Below the pieces are notes generated by a model that was not told the origin of the DNA, made no database searches, and saw only the letters and a program-made list of their open reading frames with translations. Source: Phytophthora sp. 'mugwort' (taxonomy: Eukaryota > Oomycota > Peronosporomycetes > Peronosporales > Peronosporaceae). Taken from it: a stretch of 64,000 nucleotides of DNA. Numbering within the stretch: position 1 is the first letter of the stretch; each line of letters opens with the position of its first letter. The position numbers and the translations under genes were made by a program. Positions 21,027 through 31,392 of this stretch are shown piece after piece. The stretch lies in assembly GCA_033558025.1 (NCBI GenBank), contig JAUCEF010000005.1, forward strand, positions 3,596,001 through 3,660,000. Reading direction: 5' to 3'.

Positions 21027-22205
21027 ATGACGAGCACCTCGCACGTCCCCGCGCGGCCTGGCCAGCTGACGGCCGAGTTCCTGCAGCAGATTTTGCAGGC
21101 GTCATATCCGTCGCATCGCGTGGTCGACTTCCAATGGAGGCCCATGAACCTCGGCGTGATCGCGGAGGTGGTGATCATCACAGTGGAGTTCGAGTCTGAA
21201 GTCGACCGCGGCGAAACCAAGCGGCTGGAAAGGCGTTTTGTTGGAAAGTTCTTGCGGCCGGAATTCCCGTTCGAGTTTATGTTTTCCGTGGAGTCCAAGT
21301 TCTACAACGAATTCACGTCGAAGGCAGGTGACGCAGCAATGAAAAACTCGGCGGCCGTTGTGGGGTTCCCCTTCGCTATTCCAAGAGCAATCTTCACGTC
21401 CAATGTGCTGATCGTGTTGGAGTGCGTGGAGTATGTGAAAACATTCACTTGTGTGGACGGAAGTCCACCGCATTACATCCCGATTTTAGTGACGAAACTC
21501 GCGCAGATGCACGCGCGCTTCTGGGGCCAGGACTGCGACGGACTCGCAACTCCAGCGGGGATTGGCAGCCATCTTACAGGTAAAGAGAAGCGACAGCAGT
21601 TTCCTGGTTGCTGGAAGGATTACTTGGATGATGTGCAGTTGGAAAGCACGGAGAAGGCTAAGTTGACAAAGCTATGCCAACGTCTGAGCCAAAAACCTGA
21701 CCAGCTCACATTGGTGCACGACTTAGTGGATAGCGGTCCGTCTTCGTTGATTCACGGCGACTTTCACATTGCGAACATGCTTCTACCGACGGATGGCAAC
21801 GAGGAGGAAATTACTTGGCTCCTGGATTGGGCGACATGCGGAAAGGGTAATCCTATGCGCGACCTCGCTTTCTTCTTTATTGTCAGCGTCCAAGCAAGTC
21901 ATCGCAGAGCGTTAGAAATACAGTGCCTGGAGATGTATCACAAGGCGTTGACGACAGAAACGGAAGCTGTGTGTCTGCCACTGGACGAGCTGCATCAGCA
22001 ATACAAAATATGCGTGCTGAACCAGTTCTTGATCTTGGTCGTCTTCGACAGCCTCAGCAAGAGTCTCGCGGCGAATGCAAATACCGAGAAGCTCCGCGTG
22101 GAGCTGGATGGTCATTTCAGAGAGGTGAATCGCCGTGCATGCCTGAGCGTCTTGGACAACTTCGGCGAGAAGGAACTCCAGCTTTTGGAAGCCCACTGCA
22201 CGTGA
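21027..22205 (+). CDS. CHK/aminoglycoside-phosphotransferase-like kinase
   Basis: 392-residue intronless protein with the protein-kinase-like fold of the APH/ecdysteroid-kinase-like (CHK) superfamily, which phosphorylates small molecules. The catalytic loop is SLIHGDFHIANMLL, with H243-G-D245 and the following Asn. The metal-binding motif is LLDWATCGKGNPMRDLAFFF, with D267. An N-lobe with strands GVIAEVVIITVEF and a Lys in RRFVGKFL is plausible. The substrate cannot be inferred; relatives in eukaryotes act on sterol or choline-like compounds. It directly follows the decayed GH30 cluster. The ATG is the first in a long open frame after several upstream stops. Confidence 0.82.
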   Translation: MTSTSHVPARPGQLTAEFLQQILQASYPSHRVVDFQWRPMNLGVIAEVVIITVEFESEVDRGETKRLERRFVGKFLRPEFPFEFMFSVESKFYNEFTSKAGDAAMKNSAAVVGFPFAIPRAIFTSNVLIVLECVEYVKTFTCVDGSPPHYIPILVTKLAQMHARFWGQDCDGLATPAGIGSHLTGKEKRQQFPGCWKDYLDDVQLESTEKAKLTKLCQRLSQKPDQLTLVHDLVDSGPSSLIHGDFHIANMLLPTDGNEEEITWLLDWATCGKGNPMRDLAFFFIVSVQASHRRALEIQCLEMYHKALTTETEAVCLPLDELHQQYKICVLNQFLILVVFDSLSKSLAANANTEKLRVELDGHFREVNRRACLSVLDNFGEKELQLLEAHCT

Positions 22206-22757
22206 CAGTCTTGCATGTATAACTGCGGATTGACCGTAGCTGCTGGTAACGTCAATTGAATCAATTCTGGCCTGGCGTAGGGTGGAATCACTGGTTTCGT
22301 CGAGCTCAGTTGATTTTACCGTACCAGCCTCATGCATGCATCCGACACAGTAACGCGACACGCACAGATTACGATGCACGTGCGTGGTGCTGTCGATGGA
22401 GGTCGGTAAGCACTCCAGAGGGGCTGTGGAGTTACCGAACGAGCCTCCCAGTGAACCCCAGTTGCTGACGAGGCCTTGTTGCTGCTGAAAACACTCGTGT
22501 ATTGTGCGTGACTGAAGGTTGACCATTGATTCGCTCTAACGCCTGTTGCTCTGACAGCAGATTAATGCAGACAAGTTGACGCGCTGATAATGCGCTGGAC
22601 TTTCTATACACTGATTGGAGGGCTACTGCACCCGATTTGATTATGTGCGTAACGCCACTCAGTCTGTAGCTGCAGCACAACTGTGCCATAAAAGAAGAAC
22701 CGCGGCGAAGGGAGCAGCACATCTCAACCCCCGCAGCACCGACCAAGGAGTGCGGAT
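22206..22757. other. Gap without a supported gene
   Basis: Between the kinase-like gene and the ceramide synthase gene on the same strand. Only incidental reading frames are seen. It presumably holds the 3' UTR and the promoter of the downstream gene; no clear motif is visible. Confidence 0.5.
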
Positions 22758-23930
22758 ATGGCGCGCTCGATTCCGAAGCCCAACCCGATTCTGGACACCG
22801 TGTTGGTGAGCCTTCTCGTATGCGAGCTAGGGGTTATCACGCACACGCTGTGGGATGATAAGCAGATGCTCTACATCCTCATCGCCATGATCTTCGTGGT
22901 GGCGCTGGCCGTCAAGCTGACCAAAATCTCGTTCGCTATCGGAGGCGGGTGGTTCTCGCGCACGTTTCTGCAACACCTCGGAGACCCACTCAAGAAGGCA
23001 GTGACGATGAAGAAGTGGTGCGACCAGTCGTGGCAGCTCGCCATTCATGTGTCTATGACGATCTTCGAGCTGTACGTACTGCGCGATGAGACGTGGTGGC
23101 AAGACACGACGACCCGTAAGAACCCGAAGAGATAATGACCGTTGTAGAGCGCTGAAGGCATCTGATTGACTGACACTCTCGCACTGCAGTGTGGAATCAG
23201 GGAACGGATACAGGCGTGTTCCCTACGCAGAAGTTTAGCACCAAGCTGCTTTACATTACCCAATTGGTACGACCTGTGGCGCTGGCTTCAGTTGCTAGTT
23301 GAGTATCTAGAGTTAACTTACGGTGTGCTTCTCTAATTGATTCATGCTGCTTAGGCCATTTGGATTTACACAGCGTTTTCGTGCAAGTTTCTGGAGGAGA
23401 TCCGTAAGGACTACTTGGTTATGATGACCCACCACGTCGTGACGATCGCGCTGGTCACGTGGTCGTACGCGGTTGGCTTCTTGCCCGTAGGTGTAGTCGT
23501 ACTGCTTCTCCACGACATGACCGACATCCCCCTCGACATGCTGAAGATGGCCAACTACCTTAAGATGGAAGGCGTCCCTGGTCTGTTCACGAGCGAGATT
23601 CTATTCATTACCACGATCGTGCTGTGGTTCTACTACCGCATCTACCAGTACCCGACGAAGCTGCTATACACGACCATGGTGGAGAACCGCGAGGCCAGCA
23701 TGACAATGGCGGACGCGCACGACTTCACACAGCTGTTTCCGTACCCAGGCCCTCCGTCCTGGCTGCTCTTCAACATGCTTCTCACAACGCTGTACTGCTT
23801 GCACATTTGGTGGGGTCTCCTGCTTGTGCGGGTACTCATCGGCGTGGTTACCAAGGGCGCACATGATACTGCTAAGGAGGAGTACGAAGGCACGTCGTCC
23901 GACTCGGACAATGAGAACAAGGACGACTAG
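22758..23930 (+). CDS. TLC-domain ceramide synthase (Lag1 type)
   Basis: Acylates sphingoid bases with acyl-CoA in the ER membrane. Exons 22758-23115, 23190-23266 and 23355-23930 join in frame to 336 residues. Lag1p signature: IRKDYLVMMTHHVVTIALVTWSY, whose His-His pair (171-172) is the expected catalytic site. Further TLC features are LLLHDMTDIPLDMLKMANYL, the preceding PTQKFSTKLLYITQLAIW, and several hydrophobic spans, giving roughly six membrane segments. The C-terminal tail is acidic with SSDSDNENKDD, a likely casein kinase 2 target as seen in yeast and mammalian ceramide synthases. No Hox-like domain is present. Confidence 0.88.
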
Positions 23931-24114
23931 AACACAATCACGCTTATGCTTGGGAAACGGGACTAGATTGAGGAGGAAGATAACAACTTTGATCGGGAAG
24001 TCAGTGAGAGAGAACGATTTAAGGGAAGTGTGCAGCGTAGTACCTACCGTTAATGGTGCAGTCGGAGTAACTTCAACTACCCTGTCAAATTTGCTATCCG
24101 ATTACAGAGGTTAA

Positions 24115-24140
24115 TTTTGGCGCGTTCATTTTTACAATCA
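24115..24140 (+). promoter_or_regulatory. E2F-like site and possible oomycete initiator, HIRIP3-like gene
   Basis: TTTTGGCGCG (24115-24124) matches the E2F/DP consensus TTTSGCGC. It is followed at once by TTCATTTTTACAATC (24125-24139), which resembles the oomycete initiator (YTCATTYY) with a flanking element. The ATG is at 24173. Confidence 0.5.
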
Positions 24141-24172
24141 GTGCGTGGTGTGTGGGATAAAAGACAGACAAC

Positions 24173-25376
24173 ATGATGGAAGCGTTGGGCGAGGCGCCAC
24201 CGGTGTCCGTGCAGTCTTTGGTCACAGAGGACTCTATCGTGAAGGCGCTGCAAGAGACGCTCCCGTCAATGAACGCGGACACGGCGACGCTGAAGGTGGT
24301 GATGCAGAAGCTGGCAGTTCGCTTTGAGATGGAGTTCCCGGACTTCAAAGCGCAATGGAGGCCTCGAATAAAGGCGCTGCTGCCGGACATGATCGATCTA
24401 TGCCCAGGTGGGGATGCTCTGGAAAATGAGAGCGAAAAGGCTGATGCCGATGCTCAAGAAGCAGAGGAGGAAGAAGAGGAGGAAGTTGATCTACGTCCCA
24501 GCAGAAAGCGCACGGAACGCATCTCTAAAAATCGCAACGCAGTGGTGGATGCAAGTGACGAAGAAGACGGAGAAGATGAAGCCAATGACAGTGATACTAG
24601 TGAAGACGAAGCAGCTAAGTCTGAAGAAGATGATGACGATGAGGGCGAAGATGAAGACGATGGAGCTCCAGCAAAGACGAGACGCACAACGGTACGCACC
24701 TTGCTTTTGCGAATCAGTACAATGCTGTGTGATGTTTGCGTGTGATGATGAATATCTGGTGCGCTTGTTGTTTGTGACTTTAGTCTGATACAAATAAGAG
24801 TCGCACTAAGAAGCGAAAAAGCAAGAACTCCGCAATGCCGGCTAAAAAGCTTAAGATGGCTAAGCAAGCGGACCCGCCTGGTCTTGTCGCGTTGAAGGAA
24901 CTGGGCCGCGCGGCTGGCGTTCTAAAGTATGGATTGTGCTCCCGTTTGATATCGACGTGCGTGCTGTTTCACGCTAACGATGCGGGGGTGTTTTGTCTTT
25001 CGCTCTTTTCAGCCCACGTGTGTACAAACTCCTGAAGGGTGCAGAGTCGACAAAGGAAGCGGAGGAAATTCTGCGTGAGCGATTGTGCGATGCTGGTGTT
25101 GCTTTTCACGGATCGTTCCCTACGACCCGCGACATCAGCGCCGCGAAGAGAAAGCATGCGAAGGAGAAGGAGCTGGAGGGCATCGACACCAACTTGATCA
25201 TCAGGGGCAGTCGATCTCGTCGTGGAGGAGGGGAGCGCATTTCGTACATGGAAGAGCGCATCAGCGGCGAAGAAGACAACGTTGAAGAGGAAGAAGACGA
25301 TGACAAGGAAGATGCCGAGGAGGAGGTGGAGGAGTCCGCTGCCAGCGACTCGGACTCGTCGGAAGCGTCATTTTAA
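24173..25376 (+). CDS. HIRIP3-type histone chaperone with CHZ motif
   Basis: Nuclear H2A/H2B chaperone. Exons 24173-24691, 24784-24926 and 25013-25376 give 341 residues. The N-terminal ~70 residues (SIVKALQETLPSMN ... ALLPDMIDL) look like a DEK-C-type helical bundle. A long acidic, Ser-rich region with a basic nuclear-signal patch (RTKKRKSKN) follows. The conserved core is LKELGRAAGVLNPRVYKLLKG...EAEEILRERLCDAG, created by the second splice junction, as in HIRIP3. The CHZ-like RGGGERISYMEE lies after it, and the end is Glu/Asp-rich. The promoter carries an E2F-like site ~50 bp upstream, which fits S-phase histone supply. Confidence 0.8.
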
Positions 25377-25712
25377 CTGAAATTGCACAGTTGTATAATG
25401 GCATGACAATAGTAGTTAATCCTACCGCTAATAGAGAACGATGCCGTGCCGCGGGTGTTCGGATAGTGTGTTCGCTATTTTACTTGCAATTGTAAAGCGG
25501 ATTTGAAAGATACCTTGGGTATACACCTGATACATTTTTGTTTGAGGCTGGATAAAAACGACGTATATCTGACAAGCTCGTTGATTGGCCAAAATGCTAC
25601 ATTTTTTAGTAGGCCAGGTGATTGGTGGTGGGAGCGCGTGGCCTGTTTGGTCTCGGGGGCGGCAGCATTTGCCGCTCACCAGTTTCCAGAACCCGAACGT
25701 GAAGCAAGAAAC

Positions 25713-26285
25713 ATGCCGTCCTACAGCCAGGAACCTGAAGACGCTCAGCGTGCCGCCAAGGCTCGCGGCTCGCACCTCCGTGTGCATTTTAAGCACTGCC
25801 GTGAGGTCACCCACGCCATCAAGGGCATGCCGCTGAACAAGGCTAAGAGCTTCCTCCAGGCCGTGCTCGAGTACAAGCAGGCTGTGCCCTTCACCAAGTT
25901 CACCGGTGGCTGCGGCCGTCACGCTCAGGGCAAGCTCCGCGGTGCTGCTGGCGACAAGTGCAAGTGGCCCCAGAAGGCCACCAAGATCATCCTGGACCTG
26001 GTGAAGAACGCTGAGGCTAACGCCGAGGTTAAGGGCCTGGACACGGACCTGCTGTACATCTCGCACGCTCAGGCCAACGCCGCCATTAAGCAGCGCCGTC
26101 GCACCTACCGCGCTCACGGCCGCATCGGCCCCTACATGTCCAACCCGGCACACATCGAGCTGATCCTGACGGAGAAGCGCGCTAACGTTGCCAAGGCCGT
26201 GGAGGAAGTCAAGCCCACCAAGGTGTCCCGCAAGCGCCAGGCTCAGCTTCGCCTCAAGTCGGGCGGTGGCGTCCCGGCCAACTAA
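25713..26285 (+). CDS. RPL17: 60S ribosomal protein L17 (uL22)
   Basis: Cytosolic large-subunit protein lining the peptide exit tunnel. 190 residues, intronless. Hallmarks: the N-terminal [65 protein letters not shown], and [22 protein letters not shown] with the conserved basic tunnel-loop region. The C-terminus is short and basic. Codon use is strongly GC-ending (GCC, AAG, CTG), typical of a highly expressed gene and stronger than in its neighbours. The ATG at 25713 matches the family N-terminus, so the open frame upstream is not used. Two ATTGG motifs lie 90-130 bp upstream. Confidence 0.97.
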   Translation: MPSYSQEPEDAQRAAKARGSHLRVHFKHCREVTHAIKGMPLNKAKSFLQAVLEYKQAVPFTKFTGGCGRHAQGKLRGAAGDKCKWPQKATKIILDLVKNAEANAEVKGLDTDLLYISHAQANAAIKQRRRTYRAHGRIGPYMSNPAHIELILTEKRANVAKAVEEVKPTKVSRKRQAQLRLKSGGGVPAN

Positions 26286-26656
26286 GTTGCTTTTTACGCA
26301 CGGGATATCTCTTGTCTGAAACACGAACGGCCAGTCGGAAACGAGCGACTGTAGACGCGAGTGTGGCAAAAAGTTTGGTAAAACTTTTTAATACAGGCTT
26401 GCCGAGAAATGGGTTCTACTGATGCAGTGTCTGTTGCCAAGAGAGCAAGCGCGTTTTCCAGTTCTTCTTCAGTGGTGTGTCCTCTCGGAGTCGTTGTGGT
26501 TGGTTATGTCTTGGTGAGCACAGGTACAGGTCGTCAGCGGATGGACGGACGACGGATGTAGGGCGTTGTGCGAAGAGGTGGAAGTGACAGCAATGCACTG
26601 TGGATTACCAGCGTGGCGGTGGCCGACTGGACCAGCTAGATAGGAGACGTTGCTCG
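26286..26656. other. Gap without a supported gene
   Basis: 3' region of RPL17 facing the 3' end of a minus-strand gene. Contains an AT-rich stretch (GTTTGGTAAAACTTTTTAATAC, part of it near 26374-26393) that may serve polyadenylation. Nothing else seen. Confidence 0.4.
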
Positions 26657-27136
26657 CTATGCTCTGACGATGACCAAGTCACTCACTACGGCACGGCTGT
26701 TCGTAGCGTTGAAGACTGAAGAAAGCAAGTCGATCCAAGCTTTCAGGCGATGCCGCGATGGGTAATGGACTACCCATATTTGCAGCGTGCTGGGGTCCTG
26801 GATCGTCATCCACCACTTGGAAGCACCGCGGGTATCAGTCTCTTCGACGGACGTGACGAGACTAATGTTGTGGAGACGCATTACGTGCTTGAAGTTGCCA
26901 TAGTGCAGGAGGTGCTGTACTTGATCGAGGTGCAGATGCTGCTTCCGTTTCTGCATCTTCGGCATAAAGAACCCCACAAGCTCCTCAATGTAAAGCCACT
27001 CACTCCCTCTTGCTGCCCAGCCATCGTCACTTATGGCGCTGTCCTCGTCGCAAGTGTCAGTGTCGTGCTGTGTCGTCTTCAATCCTGATGGGCATAGGGA
27101 CGGGAAGCGCCGCCAAATTGCTCCGACGCCGAGCAT
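26657..27136 (-). CDS. Hypothetical protein with PH-like C-terminal region
   Basis: A single 159-codon frame. The pattern of alternating strands (ASKWWMTIQDPS, LQIWVVHYPS) followed by an amphipathic helix (HRLKAWIDLLSSVFNAT) resembles the last strands and C-terminal helix of a pleckstrin-homology domain, including the helix Trp. The N-terminal ~45 residues are acidic and probably disordered. No conserved phosphoinositide-binding motif is visible because the first strands are not clear. Its start faces the MSH6 promoter from the other strand. Could be a truncated or divergent PH protein. Confidence 0.5.
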   Translation of the reverse strand: MLGVGAIWRRFPSLCPSGLKTTQHDTDTCDEDSAISDDGWAARGSEWLYIEELVGFFMPKMQKRKQHLHLDQVQHLLHYGNFKHVMRLHNISLVTSVEETDTRGASKWWMTIQDPSTLQIWVVHYPSRHRLKAWIDLLSSVFNATNSRAVVSDLVIVRA

Positions 27137-27429
27137 TGCACGGACCAGCAGTAGCTGCTTCTAGGAGGCGTTGTTATTCTGAATGCATCTTGCCATATAC
27201 ATTTTGCAACGCCAGTTTTCTTGTTGCTCCACCGCAATGTTGAGCGCGATAAGACGCAAGATGTTGGCCATTCAGGTTGTTCAGAAATAGACTTTCACAT
27301 GACTACAGTAGCCTACTCTCAGTCGGGAATGAGCTGTATTTGGGACTTCCAGTACCCAAACATTTCAGGACCAAAGATTTCAGGACTATTTTTTGGGTGG
27401 CATTTGAGCTCTTCAATTTGCGGACCCAA

Positions 27430-27440
27430 TTTTGGCGGGA
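27430..27440 (+). promoter_or_regulatory. E2F-like site upstream of MSH6
   Basis: TTTTGGCGGGA fits the classical E2F consensus (TTTSGCGC / TTTGGCGGGAA) and lies 49 bp before the MSH6 ATG at 27489. Confidence 0.5.
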
Positions 27441-27488
27441 GTGGAGCACGCGCACTTGCAATCCGCGCGCATTAGGGGCAACGTCAAG

Positions 27489-30400
27489 ATGAAGCAGAAG
27501 ACGCAGAGCTCTCTGCTGAGTTTCTTTAGCCCTCCCTCGTCGGAGGGAGCTTCGGTCAAGAAGAAGAATGCTGCTGCCTTAACCAGCAGTAACGGCAGCT
27601 CGAAGAAGAAAGCAGCCGCTAAGTCGCAGATCAAGCGCGAGTCGTTGGGCGACACGCGCAAGAAGATCGAGTTCTCGCCGAAGCTGAAGCAAAAGACAAA
27701 TGAGAAAGAGACCGACGACGTGGAGATGGAGATATCGGACAAGGCTTTGGGCGTGGGCCCCAAGCGCAATGCATATGAGGACTTTTTGGGCACCAGCTCC
27801 GAGGAGGAGGACGAGCCCGTGACGAAGAGCGAACCGAAGGAGAAGCCGCCGAAAAAACGTACCGGGAAAATTGTTGTGAAGGATGACGATGATTCGGAGG
27901 AGGAGCCCGTGGCACCGGCTTCTCGTAAGGGCAAGACAACTAGTCGCACTGTTGTGAGCAGTGAGGACGAGTGGGAGCAAGACAGTCCCGACGACGACGA
28001 GGAGTCTGAGTTCAGTGGTGCGGAGGAAGAGCCTTCGGAAGACGACGACGACGGCGATCTGGTGGACGAAGAGTCAGAGGAAGAGCTTCCGCCACCCAAG
28101 AAGCGGCGAAAGAGCGCCCCTGCAGCGACCAAATCGAAGAAAGTGCCAGCAAAGCCCTTCTTGTCGCCCCCACCCGTGGCGAAGAAGAACTGGGGCAACG
28201 GGACGCCTACGTCAAGCGGTAAGAAGCCGGTACCACTGGATGATGGACTCGACGTGCCCAGGTCCGTGGCGGGTGCTGGCAATCACATTCACGATTCGCT
28301 GCCTTGGCTGTACGAAAAACGACGCGACATCAATGGCAACTCGCCAGACTCTCCAGACTATGACTTACGCACTTTGAAAGTCCCGGAAGAGTTCCTGAAG
28401 AAGGAAACGCCGGCCATGGTGCAATGGTGGGAAGTCAAATCGCACAACATGGACACTGTACTATTTTTCAAGGTCGGCAAGTTCTACGAGTTGTTTCACA
28501 TGGATGCTGATGTCGGCTTCAAGGAGCTGAGTCTCATCTATATGAAAGGTGACAAGGCACACTCGGGATTCCCAGAGATTGCATACTCGAAAATGTCTGC
28601 CCAACTGGTTGCCAAGGGGTACCGTGTTGCTCGTGTAGAACAAACAGAAACCCCCGACATGTTGAAGGTCCGGAACAGCAAGCTAGCAAAGAAAGCTAAG
28701 GTTGTTCGTCGCGAAGTGTGTTCCCTACTGTCCATCGGTACGAATACTATCAGCTTCCTGGACGCTCCAATTTCGTCTCAAGACCAAGTGTCTAAATACC
28801 TTCTCGCGCTTAAAGAGACCTTTGACGCCACGCAGAGAACTGTTCGCTTTGGTGTTTGCATGGTAGACTGTTCAACTGGCGCCTTTCAACTGTCAGAGTT
28901 TGATGATACTGAACAGCGAGACCGTTTGAAGACGTTGTTCGCTCAATTTCATATCGTGGAAATCGTGACGGAGCGATTCAACATCTCGGATGACACGAAA
29001 ATGGTGCTCAAGCACGCAGCACCTGCTGCAATTCGCTCATCACTGCGAGTGGGCAAAGAGTTTTGGGATGCGTCGAAAACGATCGATGAAATCGAACGAG
29101 CGGGGTATTTCAAGGAGCATGGGTGGCCAGAAGATGTACTATATTTCTTGGAAATGGAGAAAGTCGTAAAGTCTGAGGGTCAACTCGCGATCAGTGCTCT
29201 GGGTGGTTGCATCTGGTATTTGCGACGCAGTATCATCGATCAAGAATTGCTTTCACTCTGCAACTTTAAGAGGTACAAACCTTCGGATGAGGAGGCTCGA
29301 GAAGCGCGCGCCAATAAAGAAGCTTTGTCCGCTGCTAAGGCTGAATTAAATCAGCAATATGTCGTATTGGACTCGCAGACTATTCAGAATCTGGAAGTCC
29401 TCTGCAACAATTTCAACGGCTCGCGCTCAGGATCACTTATCGATATCATGGATAAGACCGTGACAAGTTTTGGTCGCCGCATGTTCCAGGAGTGGGTACT
29501 CAAGCCTTTGTGTAAGATAGGTGATATTCAAGAGCGACTCGATGCTGTTGAAGAGCTGGGTAATAGTGGTGACTTGATGATGGAGATCCGCGAGTTCCTC
29601 CGTAAACTACCGGACTTGGAGCGTTTGCTGTCTCGAATTCACGCGCTTGGATCTGCGTATCGCTCGAAGGAGCACCCTGACAGCCGCGCAATTATGTACG
29701 AGTCGCAGATATATAACGTTCGCAAGATTAAAGACTTCCTTGCCGTTCTGAACGGATTCGACGAGGCAATGAACCTTACTATCGAGCTGGGTCCTCGCCT
29801 CTCGCAGTCGAACTCGTCGATTTTGCAGTCGCTTCTGAAAAGATACCGTATCGAGGACGATGTCCTGCCGGACATTAAGCATGGGCACTTTCCCGATCTT
29901 ACAGAGAAATTGGAGTTTTTCAAGCGCAGTTTTGACCAAGCTTCGGCAAAGAAGAGCGGTGTGATCGTACCTCGAGCCGGTGTAGACCCAGAGTTCGATG
30001 CAGCTTGTGCTGAAATTACTCGAGTTGAAGCAGAGCTGGCGGAATATTTGAGCGAGCAGCGCACCGCACTGCGGTGCAGACAGATTTCCTATTGGGGCAA
30101 GAAAAAGGATGATCGCTACCAATTGGAGGTTCCTGAGAGCGCACTGTCGAAGCAGCCGAAAGAATATGAGCTCAAGTCTCGCAAAAAGGGATACAAACGG
30201 TTCCATACACAAACGATTCGTGCCTTGCTGAAACGATTGGTTACCGCGGAGGAACAGAAGGAGGAAGCACTCAAGGACCAGACGCGTCGCATTTTCCATA
30301 AGTTTGATGAGGACTACAAGTACTGGATGAAGGCGGTACAATGCCTGGCCGTTCTGGACTGTTTGATAAGTCTAGGACTACTCAGCAGCCAGAGCGAAGG

Positions 30401-31277
30401 ATACACGAAGCCCGAGGTGGTGGCGGCTAGAACCGCGAATGGGGGGACCCCTTTCGTCGATATCGAAGAGGGCGTGCACCCTTGTGTTGCTGCCACCTAT
30501 GGCAGTGGCGACTTCATTCCCAATGATGCGCGGCTCGGTATTGAAGGAAAGGGTCAAATGGTTCTCCTCAGCGGACCAAACATGGGTGGTAAGTCGACGC
30601 TACTGCGTCAAACCTGCGTTCTGACCCTCATGGCCCAGATCGGTAGCTTCGTTCCCGCCGCTAAGTGCCGTCTGAGCCCCGTCGACCGTATTTTTACTCG
30701 AATTGGCGCTTCCGATCGCATTCTTGCAGGCCAGAGTACTCTCTACGTGGAGCTAGCCGAGACAGCGACGATCCTGAACCACGCGACCAGCCACTCGCTC
30801 GTCATTTTGGACGAGTTGGGACGTGGTACGTCTACGTTCGACGGTACTGCCATTGCGTACTCGGTTGTCGAGCACCTGCTGAGCGACGTCCAGTGCCGGA
30901 CGATGTTCGCAACACACTACCATTCGCTGGTTGAAGAGTACGCGGACAATGACAAGGTGTCGCTGGGCCACATGGGGTGCATCGTTGACCCGGAGAACGA
31001 CCGCAAGGTCACATTCCTGTACAAGTTGGAGGATGGAATGTGCCCCAAGAGCTACGGCATCAACGTGGCCATGTTGGCCAAACTACCGGACGAAGTAATC
31101 GAGTGCGCTGCAAAAAAGTCAGAGCAGTTTGAGCGTTCGTTGCAAGCCAACTCGCACACGGAGCTTGAGAGCCTCCGACTCGCGCAAAAAGTGCAGGAGG
31201 CGCTAGCAGAGGGCGAAGCGGGCATCGACAAACTCAAGCAGCTATGGGAGGAAGCACGCAGCGCCGTCCGCGCTTAA
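27489..31277 (+). CDS. MSH6: MSH6, DNA mismatch repair MutS homologue
   Basis: Partner of MSH2 in MutS-alpha, which recognises base mismatches and short loops. 1262 residues, intronless. The N-terminus carries a PCNA-interacting PIP box, QSSLLSFF, right after the start at 27489. Then comes a ~280-residue disordered, acidic/basic linker. The mispair-binding domain has KVGKFYELFHMD, with F332-Y-E334, the mismatch-wedging Phe motif that separates MSH6 from MSH2/MSH3. The ATPase domain has Walker A GPNMGGKST (~1029-1037), VPAAKCRLSPVDRIFTRIGASD, Walker B DELGRGTSTFDG and the signature FATHYHSL. The family's PWWP domain, found in animals and plants, is not seen. It sits near replication-linked genes and has an E2F-like site. 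Confidence 0.97.
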   Translation: MKQKTQSSLLSFFSPPSSEGASVKKKNAAALTSSNGSSKKKAAAKSQIKRESLGDTRKKIEFSPKLKQKTNEKETDDVEMEISDKALGVGPKRNAYEDFLGTSSEEEDEPVTKSEPKEKPPKKRTGKIVVKDDDDSEEEPVAPASRKGKTTSRTVVSSEDEWEQDSPDDDEESEFSGAEEEPSEDDDDGDLVDEESEEELPPPKKRRKSAPAATKSKKVPAKPFLSPPPVAKKNWGNGTPTSSGKKPVPLDDGLDVPRSVAGAGNHIHDSLPWLYEKRRDINGNSPDSPDYDLRTLKVPEEFLKKETPAMVQWWEVKSHNMDTVLFFKVGKFYELFHMDADVGFKELSLIYMKGDKAHSGFPEIAYSKMSAQLVAKGYRVARVEQTETPDMLKVRNSKLAKKAKVVRREVCSLLSIGTNTISFLDAPISSQDQVSKYLLALKETFDATQRTVRFGVCMVDCSTGAFQLSEFDDTEQRDRLKTLFAQFHIVEIVTERFNISDDTKMVLKHAAPAAIRSSLRVGKEFWDASKTIDEIERAGYFKEHGWPEDVLYFLEMEKVVKSEGQLAISALGGCIWYLRRSIIDQELLSLCNFKRYKPSDEEAREARANKEALSAAKAELNQQYVVLDSQTIQNLEVLCNNFNGSRSGSLIDIMDKTVTSFGRRMFQEWVLKPLCKIGDIQERLDAVEELGNSGDLMMEIREFLRKLPDLERLLSRIHALGSAYRSKEHPDSRAIMYESQIYNVRKIKDFLAVLNGFDEAMNLTIELGPRLSQSNSSILQSLLKRYRIEDDVLPDIKHGHFPDLTEKLEFFKRSFDQASAKKSGVIVPRAGVDPEFDAACAEITRVEAELAEYLSEQRTALRCRQISYWGKKKDDRYQLEVPESALSKQPKEYELKSRKKGYKRFHTQTIRALLKRLVTAEEQKEEALKDQTRRIFHKFDEDYKYWMKAVQCLAVLDCLISLGLLSSQSEGYTKPEVVAARTANGGTPFVDIEEGVHPCVAATYGSGDFIPNDARLGIEGKGQMVLLSGPNMGGKSTLLRQTCVLTLMAQIGSFVPAAKCRLSPVDRIFTRIGASDRILAGQSTLYVELAETATILNHATSHSLVILDELGRGTSTFDGTAIAYSVVEHLLSDVQCRTMFATHYHSLVEEYADNDKVSLGHMGCIVDPENDRKVTFLYKLEDGMCPKSYGINVAMLAKLPDEVIECAAKKSEQFERSLQANSHTELESLRLAQKVQEALAEGEAGIDKLKQLWEEARSAVRA

Positions 31278-31392
31278 TCTGTGCGCCGTATCTTACTGCT
31301 CGTCCACAAACTGTAGCCATCTGACGTCGGTCACAACCGAATTTAAGTCCGAAAATAGGTCATACAGTATCATTGCTCAATTTTACGCCGAT

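Noticed and set aside
27413..28282. 289-codon minus-strand frame rich in Ser
   Set aside because: Antisense to the acidic linker of MSH6: GAG/GAC/GAT codons read backwards give Ser/Leu runs. No independent support.
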